A DNA stretch of 40,644 nucleotides, taken from IMG/VR virus record IMGVR_UViG_3300042338_000126, positions 1 to 40,644 of that record; one strand, 5' to 3'. A model generated the notes under the pieces. The model was not told the origin of the DNA and made no database searches. It worked only from the letters and a program-made list of their open reading frames with translations. The position numbers and the translations under genes are program-made. Position 1 is the stretch's first letter; the number at the start of each line of letters is the position of its first letter. This DNA comes from a virus. Of the stretch, positions 14,401 to 22,437 are shown one piece after another.

Positions 14401-17400
14401 CGCAGCCTGTCGCATCGAGTTTGCCGGCTGGGTCGCCTTGCTGTGCAGCCGCAGCTCGACGGCAATGAAACGACCACGAGCCTCGTTGTGCAGCGCGCGG
14501 TCAATGGCTTCCTCGCGCGACTGCGGAGTTGCCAGCTCGCCGCTCTCTGCCAGCATTCGGGCGTCTGTGCGCTCGTCAATCACCTCGGCAATCGGACGCG
14601 CGTCGATGACTGCACGGATCATCTCGTCCGCGCTGGCATATCCCAGAGCCTCGGCGGCAAGCTCCGGATCCATCCCGCCTTCCTTCGCCAGGATTCCGTA
14701 CTTGCCCTTGCCAAGCTTGGCCAGGTCAGGACGCAGGTTCTCCGGCTCCAGCTCGTACATGCGCTGCACGGCAGCGGCATCCAGCTTGTGCGTGGTCGTG
14801 GTCTCCTCGTTGCCCTCTTCATTGATCCACCGACCACGACGCAGGAAATCGATGGCCCTGTAGACCCGCTCCCTGCGCACGGCATTGGACACCTCTTCGC
14901 GCACGCGGTCGCGCATCTTCTTGTGCCGAGCCTGCATGTCCTTGAGCATCTTGCTCTTGGCATTCGACAGCCACTGCATCTGCCGCAGGCTTGCCTTGGC
15001 ATGCTCGCGCGCGGCCTCGTCGGTCGCCTCGTTGCGCAGGCTCTGGTAAGCCTCCCACTCGGCATCGTTGAGGCCCGACTGCTCCTGCGTCTCGAAGTCG
15101 CCCATCATGTCGCGCATGGCCTGCGCGCGCTTGATCTGCTCGTCGGTAGCCAGCAGCCTATCCATGACCTGGCGAACCTCGCCTGTCATGACCGGGAGAT
15201 CCCTGCCGAACTGCTGCTTGTACTGGACGTTCAGCTGGTCGCGGATCTGCTTGTACACCACCATCAGCCAACGCTTGAACTTGTCGAACACGCCCTGAAG
15301 CTCGATGCTCGGAGCCTTGCCCTCGAACAGGTACAGCTCGAAGTTGAGCGCAAACGCCTCGTGGTGCTTGCGCTTCTCCTCAAGCGACATGCTATTCCAC
15401 TTGGCGATGCGTTCGACGGGCGATGCGCCTGCGATGCCGAACCACTGGAGGACACGGTCAAGGTCTTCCACAATTCGCGCCGGCGCGCCGCTGTCGCCGG
15501 CAATCCGGCCCATGACCTCAAGCCAGTAGTGCGCGGTCTCGTGCGCGACTGTCGAGATGTCGCCTGCCTGACCAAGGCGCGTGACGAACGTCTCCGGATC
15601 GAATGTGCCGCGCGCATCCTGAAACAGCGGCAGGCCGGTTCCGATGGCGGCCGCAAGCTCCGGCGTGATCTCGATGCCTGACCGAGTGTGCCTCTCGTCA
15701 ATGCCGACCGGATTTGCAACCCACGTGATTTCCGGGCTATCAGGCTCGCCGGCAAACGACGTTTCAAGCCGGCGACGCTGGCGCTCGGTCATCTCGTCAA
15801 CCTCGACGGCCATCCGCTCCTCGTCGTAATCCATCACATTGTCGATGTCGGGAACATTGGCCTCCATCCAGTCCATGACGCGCTCGGCCTGCTCTGGACT
15901 AGTGACCACAACGGTGACGCCCTCGGACGGCTCCTCGATGGAGATTTCCGTCGCGCTGATGCTCGGCCCCTTGTACTTCTTTGACAGCTTGGCCAAGGCA
16001 GCGCCGACGATTGACAGCTTGCCCGTCTTCGGGTCAATCATGTTCTCGTCGCCGTAGAACGCCTCCATGCCCTCGCGGCGCGGCAACATGGCGCCGACGC
16101 CATCGCTGGCCTGCATGCGCTCCCACATCTTGTTGGCAAGGCTGTCCAGCTGCTTGGCCGTCATCTGCGGGTTGCGCGGCTCGATGATCTTCTTGAGATC
16201 CTCTGCCTTGCTTACGCGAGATCCCTTTGCGGCCATAGCGCGCTTTCCTGCCTCGGCCAGGTCGATGTCCGCGATTGCGTCCTGATCCCACGCCAGATCT
16301 GATGCGACCCTGTACGTTCCATCTGGCATGCGGTACCACGAGAACCGGTCAGACCCGTACCGCATCATCTGCACCTGCCAGGTCGGGAAGATGATGCGGC
16401 CGTAGCCGCCCTTGACGGCTTCCATCATCAGGTGCTTGAGCGCAAGGTCAACCCATCCGCTGGTCGAGGTGACGAACGGCGCAGGCATGATGGTGCTGCC
16501 AGTCCGCTCGATGACTTGAACTGACTGGGTTGCTGCATCAAGCTGCGTCATCAGTTCGCTAAACCCGCTGCCCTCCAGCATTGTGTCAGCGATGTCATCC
16601 ATCCTGTCGGCCTCTTCCGCATAGCCGGCATTCGACAGATCCATCATGAGGCCGCCAAGGACGTCGCGGATCTCCTCAAACGTCAGACCCTCGTCAGGCT
16701 CGAACTTGAGCTGGCCCTCGTCATCGCGCCAGTCGGTCATCTGCTCAAGCTTGTCTGCCGAGTACGTGCGCTGCATGTCTGCATACAGCTCATTGACTGC
16801 ATCGATTGCAGTCCCAATGCGCCGCCTAGCATCGTCGCCAGACTCAAACTCGTCACGCTGCGCTGTGAGTCGCGAAACCTCACCCTTCCAGAATGCAAGG
16901 TCTTGCTCCTGCTCGGTCTTGGCAAAGCCAAGCTCGCGACCCTTCTGCGCCCAGTCGGACTGAAGCTCTCCGACGTTCATTGTCAGCATGCCGGCAGCAT
17001 CCGTGCGGTCATCGCGGCGGATGTGAACCAGCACGTTTGGCTCGTCGTAATGGCCCATCGTGAACCTGGCAAGGTCACGCTTGGTCATTGTCGACTCGAT
17101 CTGCTTCAGCTCTTGAACTAGCGGATTGTCCTGCGGGTAATCCTCGATGCGAGTTCTGACGAGATACCCGTACTCGCGATACAGCCGATTGCGCAATTCC
17201 AGGCGCTGGGTTTGCGCTGCGGTATCAGGCAGCTGCAACAGCTCCTCGCGGTAGTTCCTGCCGTCGGCTTCAACGTACTCATCGAAGTGCGGAGCCGATT
17301 CATCGACAAAGTCCATCAATGACTGCTTGATGCCGGCAGCGCCAAGCAGTTCGTCCAGCAGTTCCCATGACTGCCTGTAAAGCTGTCCTTCAGGCTTTGC

Positions 17401-20400
17401 TGTCCTGATGCGCTCGATGGCGCTGATTGCATCGTCGTTCAGCGCGCCCGCGCGCTCAAGCGCCTGCTCGGCCAAGCGCACCCCTGCCAATGTCGGATCG
17501 CCACCGCCGTACGTGATGACGTTGACCCGAATGCCGTTGTTCTTAAGGTAGTCCTTGACCTGCGCCTTCGAGATCTTGCCATCGCGAGGCAGCGACAGCC
17601 ATTCGTTCAGGAATGACCATTCGACCTCGGCCTGCTTGACAATGCCCTTGTTGACAAGGGCAGCGACCCGCTCCTTCCACTGTGCGCCGGTCAGCTCTTT
17701 GGCGTCGACCGCGTCGATGCCGCGTTCGAGCGCGGAGTAGAACTCCGGCGAGACTTGGGCCTGCTCGTAGACGCCTGCTTGGGCAACAGGAGCCTGGCGA
17801 AGTAGGCCGTCTCCAGCTCCTCGTTGTGCTGTTGCTGCGCGCTCATCGGCGATGGCCTTGAGTTCTTCATCGACGTCCTTTATTGTAGCTTGGATAAGGT
17901 CTTGCGCAACGCCCATTTCAGCAGCGAGGTCTGCTGCGGCGTTGGCGTAGTCGGGAGCCTCGTTGTCCTCGTAGCCGGTCTTGCCCTCGTCGGAGGTCTT
18001 GGCGGCGTCGTACAGCCTCTTCTCCGGGTACCAGAGCAGAGCCTGCAAGTCGCTCATGGTCAGGCTCGGGTACTGCGCCTGCAACTGCGACAGTGCGCGC
18101 GACATCACGCCACGGATGCGCGCGCGCTCTGGCGGCCCGCTCGGCGCTTCCTTCTGCCCGTCGAGGTACTTGGCAAGCGCGTTGCCGACCTTCCTGAACT
18201 CGTCGCCAAACGACACGCGGACAGTTCCGCGCACGGGATTGCCAAGGATCTTTGAGAGCTTTGCCTGCGCCTTATCGTCAGCAATTCCAACCTCGGCCAT
18301 TGCAAGGCGGTTTGCCTTGCTCATGCTTGCCTTGTTGACTGCCGTAGCCAGCGCATCGGGATCTGCCGCACCTACGTCGATCCCAACAATGGCCGACAGG
18401 TCGCGGCGCGCCTTGGCTCCCATCGCCTTGACAATCGCAGTCAGCTGCGACCGCTTCGTTGCGATGTTCTGGGTGTTGTCATCGAGCAGCGATGCCGTCC
18501 ATCGGCCCCATGTCCTCATGAGCCAGCGATCCATCGTCAGCTGCTCAAAGTGACCGTACAGGTTCGCGAAGAATCCGTTGCCGATCTTCGGGCCAAGCGC
18601 AGCAGCGCCGTACACCTCGGTGGTCAGGTTCTCGCCGCTGACGTTCTTGCCCGTGTACTCGATGACCCTCTTGACCGTGGTCTTTGATGTCATGAACCGT
18701 TCGACGTTGTCAATGCCGTACTTGTCGACAAGGTCGTTGAACAGCGCGAGCGACTCGTTGATTGCAATCTGGGCCTGCCCAGCCTGCACATTGGTGGGCA
18801 TCCTGCCGGTCGCCTTGTACTGGCTGTACACGCGCTCGGCCAGTTCAAAGTTCTTCTTGACCTTGAGTCCGTTCGAGGTAACCGCCAGCGCCCAGGTGAA
18901 GGCGAACTTGGCGCGCGGATCGGTGGCGATTTCAGGATGAATTAGCGAGACAAGGCGCAGCGCCTTGGTGACCTTCTCGTTGTACCAGCCGACCGCGTTC
19001 GGGTTTGTCTGTAGCGCAGTGATGGCATCTGCGACAGCCACGCGCACCAGGTACTCGTCAACCTCTGGCGTGATCGCAGACAGGTCAACGCCATTGCGTG
19101 CAGCGGCCTCTGCCACCCGGGCCTGCAACGCTTCCTTAAACTGGCGATTGGTCTTGAATGTCTGCGTGCCTGCAAACGCAAATGCAGCCTCGACGTTGGC
19201 AACGCTCTCAAGCGCGGCAGTTGGCGATATTGGCTGCTGCTCAAGAACGCTCCGGCTTTGCAGGTTGAAGCGCCTGGACAGCGGAATGAGGTTGCCCTGC
19301 GCGTCGTACGTGAACGGGTCGGCAAGCTTGATGTTGTTCTCGTTGAGGACAACGACCGATGTGATAATGTCATCGCCACTATCGCGCAGCTTGACAATGT
19401 CGTAGCCCTGCGCCTTTGCCGTGCGCTGGATGTCCTTCCATCGTGCGCCTGACCAGTCGCCCTCAAAGTCAAACATGCGGCCGCTCATGACGGCCTCTAC
19501 TGGGTCGATGGCCTCGCCACTTGCGCGGTCAATGAAATCAAACCCAGACTCGCGCGCCCACTCGCGGATCCAGTTGACAGTCTCGCGCGACTCCCACGAC
19601 AGGTCAAGTGTCCTGCCGCCAACATAGAACTTTCGCGCGCCCTCTTCGCCGGCATAGAACTCCTCTGCCACGTTGCGCGTGTATGTCGTGAATATTCCCG
19701 GTTCGGTTCGGCGCTCCGGCGCGTACTCCGTAATGCCAGGTTGCTGATCGCCGCGATACACGGTCTCCGTCAGGCCGGCAGCCATTGCCGCCTGTTTGGT
19801 CAGGCGCTCGCCAGTAGCCACATCGCCAGCCTTCTCTGCGGCTGCGTGTGCTGCGTCAAGGCTCGCAATCTGCTGCTGCTCCAGCATTGCCTCGCCAGTC
19901 CAGGTGCCACGGTTATTGACCGACTTGACCTGCTGCGGATCAAACGCGACCCACACATCGTCGGCGCGCACATAGACACCGTCGTAGCCCTTGCTGCGCA
20001 GCAGCTCGGTGATCGTGTCGGGTGACGTTTCCTCCGTGACGGCAACCCCGGTTTCGCGGGATACGGCCTGCTCGAATGTCGTATCGCTGTCGACGACAAA
20101 CGGATTCTGGATCGATGCGTACAGCGGCATGATCCTGGCGCCAGTTCCAGTTCCCGCGTATTCGCCAGCAACCTTTGGTCGTGGCGAGAGGTAGATGCCA
20201 CGGGCAAAGAACCCGCCGCCAGGCTCGAACACCGCAAAGTCTTCTGCCGCTTCGGTGCCGTGATACAGCATCAGCGGCATGCCCTTGCGGTCAACCGCCT
20301 TGCTCTCGCGGAACCACTGCTTGAACTGCGGAGTGTCAAGCCTGCGCTGTCCCGTCAGGTCAAACTGCGCAGCCTGCTCCATGCCAGCCATTGCCGGCGC

Positions 20401-22437
20401 AGCCTGCGGGCCGACGATCTGGTTGCGCCATCTTGCCCAGAACTCCTCCGGCGTCTGCTTGGCCTCGGCAGCCTGCACGACCACAAACGCGGACATCACC
20501 TCTGCCGTTGCCGTGACCTGGTCAGGCGTCAGCTTGCCGGTCTCGCGCAGCATTTCCGTGATGGAATCCTCGACGCGATTGGCGCTATCGACAAACGTCC
20601 TGTCGGCTTCCGTCCGCGCTTCCATCGCTGCGCGCGACTGCTCAAGCATGGCCTGCCGCATCGCCTCGCCTTGGGCAACGTCGAACATGCTCATGGCGTT
20701 TGGGTCGCCTACGCGCAGGTGCTGCGCCATTGCGCGCCCAACTTCGGACTGCGACAGCTGCGCAACAAACTCCGCAGATGACAGCCTGACGCTGGCATTC
20801 GACGCCTGCGCCTCACCAAGCCTGGCGCTGAAATCCGGGATCACGGCGTCCATGTCTGCGGCCGTGATGCCCTGCTTGCGCAGGATCCCATCCATGATGT
20901 TGGCGTCGATGTAGACGTTCTCTGCCGGCGTGGCCTGCGCCCTTTGCTCAAGCAGGTTGCGGTACGCCACCGGATCGCGCTCGCGCAGCTTCGAGAGGCT
21001 GGCAAGCTCGATAGCCTGCTCCATGAACTTGGCCTGCTTTCGCGCCTTGTCCATCTGCACGACCGTGTACGTACCCTTCACGAACGGGCCTGCCACGCCA
21101 AGGATCGCCATTGCCTTGGCCGTCTCGATGCCGACCTTGACGGACTTGTCGACAAGCTCCTCCCAGCCCTGGGCGGTCATGAGCTTGACGTTCCGCTTGC
21201 TGCTGGGAAGCCCGTACTGATCGATGTACTGCGCCGCGCTGACGGCGACCGCATCAACGACTTCCTGCGTGACCTCGACCGCGACCTCGCCGGCGCCTCC
21301 GATGAGGTATTCCTTCGCTGCCGTCGTGGCAATCTGCTTGGTTGTCGCCTGGGCCAGCTCGTCGGCAACCTTGCGTGCGATGGCCTTGGCGATGACCTGC
21401 CTGAACGGCCTGGTGACCAGCGCCAAGCCGCCAAGCTCAAGGCCGGCATTGATCGAGCCTGCCACGCCGGATACCCAATACGCCTGTCGCTGCGGGATGT
21501 TCTCGCGCATCATCTCGGCGTAGGAGTAGCCGGCAAGCTGCTTGAATGACGTCTCGACCAGGCTTGATGTCATGCCTGCCGAGAAGCCAAATGTCATGGC
21601 GCCAGGCACGGTGACCAGCTCTTCAGGCAGCATCGCCTGCGGGCCAATCTGACCGCCAACCGCAGCTGCTCCTCCAAACACCAGTCCAGTCTGCGCTCCG
21701 CGCCCGACGGCCTGCTGCATTGGCTCAACCTGCTGTCCGGCCACCCTAGCGGCAGAAGTCACGAATCCCGGCTGGCGCGTGTTGTAGATCGCCTCGGAAA
21801 GGCTGAACATGCCGAGCATCTGGGATCGCTCGGTCTCGCTGATGGCATCGCGGTCACGCAGGTCATATGCGTACATCGACGCACGGAAATCCATCATGCC
21901 AGCAGCCACGCCAATCGTGGCATCGCGCATCAGCTCGCGCGGGTACTCGATGATGGTGTCGTACAGGCTCTTGGTCTCGCGCAGGTTGGCGATGTCATCC
22001 TGCGCCAGCATCGCGTTGTCACGGTCGCGCAGAAACTCCGCGAGCGCGGGATCGCGCCTGGCGATCTCCATCCTGTCGATGTCGCGCATGTATGCGCGGC
22101 GCTCGATCTCGTCAAAATTGCGCAGCGCAATGTCGGTTCCGACGCCAGCCTGCGTGGCCGCCTTGCGTGCGCGTGCAGCCTGGTCTGGACTGACCGTGCG
22201 TGCCGCCATCAGCGATGACTTCATCGCGGTGTCATTGGCTGACGGCAATGACTTGATCAAAACATCCTGCGCAGCATTAAGGCCATACTGGTCTTGCTCC
22301 ATTGCGGCAAGCTGCGCAGTGGGAGCCTGCGGCAATGCCGCAATCGCATCAATGGCGGCAGGCTTCAGTTGCCTTTCCGCAATGTTCTGCGATGGGGCAA
22401 GGCGTGCAATGCGCTCATTGATGTCCTCTTCGATCAC
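11494..22437 (-). CDS. Giant polyvalent internal virion protein (3,647 aa)
   Basis: This single 10.9-kb frame takes up about 27% of the genome. The GTG start overlaps the upstream stop (GTGA) behind GAGGTGAATAG. Recognisable parts in order are as follows. An N-terminal helical region is followed by an ENVYIDANIMDGIL-type linker domain (about residues 515-600). An ADP-ribosyltransferase-like domain with LMLYHGT (H726) and VWVAFDPQQVKS comes next (about 710-845). A second such fold has VYRGDQQPG (about 890-1040). A DUF7178-like region follows (about 1100-1310), then blocks with EPNVLVHIRRDDR (about 1800) and a QSDW motif. A zincin domain has HETAH at 2299-2303 with EAFALNFE and EGKAPS downstream. 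The C-terminus is of PLxRFG type, with GRPVGYALDV near the end. This is a phage polyvalent protein. Its place after the gp14- and gp15-like genes marks it as the ejected gp16 equivalent. Confidence 0.92.
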   Translation of the reverse strand: MIEEDINERIARLAPSQNIAERQLKPAAIDAIAALPQAPTAQLAAMEQDQYGLNAAQDVLIKSLPSANDTAMKSSLMAARTVSPDQAARARKAATQAGVGTDIALRNFDEIERRAYMRDIDRMEIARRDPALAEFLRDRDNAMLAQDDIANLRETKSLYDTIIEYPRELMRDATIGVAAGMMDFRASMYAYDLRDRDAISETERSQMLGMFSLSEAIYNTRQPGFVTSAARVAGQQVEPMQQAVGRGAQTGLVFGGAAAVGGQIGPQAMLPEELVTVPGAMTFGFSAGMTSSLVETSFKQLAGYSYAEMMRENIPQRQAYWVSGVAGSINAGLELGGLALVTRPFRQVIAKAIARKVADELAQATTKQIATTAAKEYLIGGAGEVAVEVTQEVVDAVAVSAAQYIDQYGLPSSKRNVKLMTAQGWEELVDKSVKVGIETAKAMAILGVAGPFVKGTYTVVQMDKARKQAKFMEQAIELASLSKLRERDPVAYRNLLEQRAQATPAENVYIDANIMDGILRKQGITAADMDAVIPDFSARLGEAQASNASVRLSSAEFVAQLSQSEVGRAMAQHLRVGDPNAMSMFDVAQGEAMRQAMLEQSRAAMEARTEADRTFVDSANRVEDSITEMLRETGKLTPDQVTATAEVMSAFVVVQAAEAKQTPEEFWARWRNQIVGPQAAPAMAGMEQAAQFDLTGQRRLDTPQFKQWFRESKAVDRKGMPLMLYHGTEAAEDFAVFEPGGGFFARGIYLSPRPKVAGEYAGTGTGARIMPLYASIQNPFVVDSDTTFEQAVSRETGVAVTEETSPDTITELLRSKGYDGVYVRADDVWVAFDPQQVKSVNNRGTWTGEAMLEQQQIASLDAAHAAAEKAGDVATGERLTKQAAMAAGLTETVYRGDQQPGITEYAPERRTEPGIFTTYTRNVAEEFYAGEEGARKFYVGGRTLDLSWESRETVNWIREWARESGFDFIDRASGEAIDPVEAVMSGRMFDFEGDWSGARWKDIQRTAKAQGYDIVKLRDSGDDIITSVVVLNENNIKLADPFTYDAQGNLIPLSRRFNLQSRSVLEQQPISPTAALESVANVEAAFAFAGTQTFKTNRQFKEALQARVAEAAARNGVDLSAITPEVDEYLVRVAVADAITALQTNPNAVGWYNEKVTKALRLVSLIHPEIATDPRAKFAFTWALAVTSNGLKVKKNFELAERVYSQYKATGRMPTNVQAGQAQIAINESLALFNDLVDKYGIDNVERFMTSKTTVKRVIEYTGKNVSGENLTTEVYGAAALGPKIGNGFFANLYGHFEQLTMDRWLMRTWGRWTASLLDDNTQNIATKRSQLTAIVKAMGAKARRDLSAIVGIDVGAADPDALATAVNKASMSKANRLAMAEVGIADDKAQAKLSKILGNPVRGTVRVSFGDEFRKVGNALAKYLDGQKEAPSGPPERARIRGVMSRALSQLQAQYPSLTMSDLQALLWYPEKRLYDAAKTSDEGKTGYEDNEAPDYANAAADLAAEMGVAQDLIQATIKDVDEELKAIADERAATAQRGAGDGLLRQAPVAQAGVYEQAQVSPEFYSALERGIDAVDAKELTGAQWKERVAALVNKGIVKQAEVEWSFLNEWLSLPRDGKISKAQVKDYLKNNGIRVNVITYGGGDPTLAGVRLAEQALERAGALNDDAISAIERIRTAKPEGQLYRQSWELLDELLGAAGIKQSLMDFVDESAPHFDEYVEADGRNYREELLQLPDTAAQTQRLELRNRLYREYGYLVRTRIEDYPQDNPLVQELKQIESTMTKRDLARFTMGHYDEPNVLVHIRRDDRTDAAGMLTMNVGELQSDWAQKGRELGFAKTEQEQDLAFWKGEVSRLTAQRDEFESGDDARRRIGTAIDAVNELYADMQRTYSADKLEQMTDWRDDEGQLKFEPDEGLTFEEIRDVLGGLMMDLSNAGYAEEADRMDDIADTMLEGSGFSELMTQLDAATQSVQVIERTGSTIMPAPFVTSTSGWVDLALKHLMMEAVKGGYGRIIFPTWQVQMMRYGSDRFSWYRMPDGTYRVASDLAWDQDAIADIDLAEAGKRAMAAKGSRVSKAEDLKKIIEPRNPQMTAKQLDSLANKMWERMQASDGVGAMLPRREGMEAFYGDENMIDPKTGKLSIVGAALAKLSKKYKGPSISATEISIEEPSEGVTVVVTSPEQAERVMDWMEANVPDIDNVMDYDEERMAVEVDEMTERQRRRLETSFAGEPDSPEITWVANPVGIDERHTRSGIEITPELAAAIGTGLPLFQDARGTFDPETFVTRLGQAGDISTVAHETAHYWLEVMGRIAGDSGAPARIVEDLDRVLQWFGIAGASPVERIAKWNSMSLEEKRKHHEAFALNFELYLFEGKAPSIELQGVFDKFKRWLMVVYKQIRDQLNVQYKQQFGRDLPVMTGEVRQVMDRLLATDEQIKRAQAMRDMMGDFETQEQSGLNDAEWEAYQSLRNEATDEAAREHAKASLRQMQWLSNAKSKMLKDMQARHKKMRDRVREEVSNAVRRERVYRAIDFLRRGRWINEEGNEETTTTHKLDAAAVQRMYELEPENLRPDLAKLGKGKYGILAKEGGMDPELAAEALGYASADEMIRAVIDARPIAEVIDERTDARMLAESGELATPQSREEAIDRALHNEARGRFIAVELRLHSKATQPANSMRQAARQVAKQVISGRRIRDIRPREYVAAESRAARDAASALRDLPNPKVAGQAAFTRSMTEQASAIAAGMPISDAQAIAEAARQDATRKAQERVDAYREKYPDADPAQVVIAAKRNQLLNNQMAAEAIAVRDEIETALEKFRRLFRPDEKIAKGRDMNLVNAGRAVLAYYGLGRSDKSPAEYLEQMRSYDPELYEELRPLIERAARGPQNYRDLTVDEFRIMRDAVEAFWYGSRRRNQIKVEGKLVDLETATSALVERLEEIGVPEVVPGERRAPTAKDRAVRALNTLKAIMTRVEHWAWRTDGPGDVRAFTTYIWRPVKDALIAYRLDRNTYVKRFVDLLGTITIPEGKIDAQELNYTFGYGNGGLGKAEVLGAMMHMGNESNLRKLLLGRGWGELDADGNLVTARWDAFVTRMFAEGVVTKADMDFLQAVWDLNEEIKPLAQKAHYELFGYYFQEVGASPIVTPFGEYRGGYVPAKTDSFMVADARSNEAMEELESDFRQSMPSTGRGFTRSRTEYNRPLSLDLRLMARHIDSVVRFAHVQPAIRDVLRILRVPAFRDALNRADPGAINDMLLPWLTRAARQVTMEPGMFKLTDKFWTAVRSRIGSSIMFANLRNALQQLTGAFPAMLRVDPGYFKSALATYIGSPFKVADEVASMSPFMANRMRSQMFELQESMNDILLNPSKYEKIQQWSNKHGYFLQTAHQNIVDIVTWTGAYNQSLAQSGLQASDPVAQREAIAAGDAAVRMTQGSMDPEDVSRVEVGSPFYRTFVQFTGYFNMLANLNSSEYIRVIRDLGWRSNKGRLVYIYVMGFMLPTIVADAIVRTLGGQWDDEDEDGYLDVMMSWFFGSQIRAGAAMIPFGGVGLQLATGGFTSAPYDDRISASPSLAALERATVGTTKAVIALIDPDKDVSGKNVRDVLTLLSLFSGIPAEVIGRPVGYALDVQRGDVEPTGMWDYIRGLVTGAASPESKR

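Noticed and set aside
11494-22437. Virion RNA polymerase in the giant protein, as in N4
   Set aside because: The size and position invite it, but I could not see the catalytic motifs of T7-type polymerases; the domains recognised are ART, zincin and PLxRFG types.
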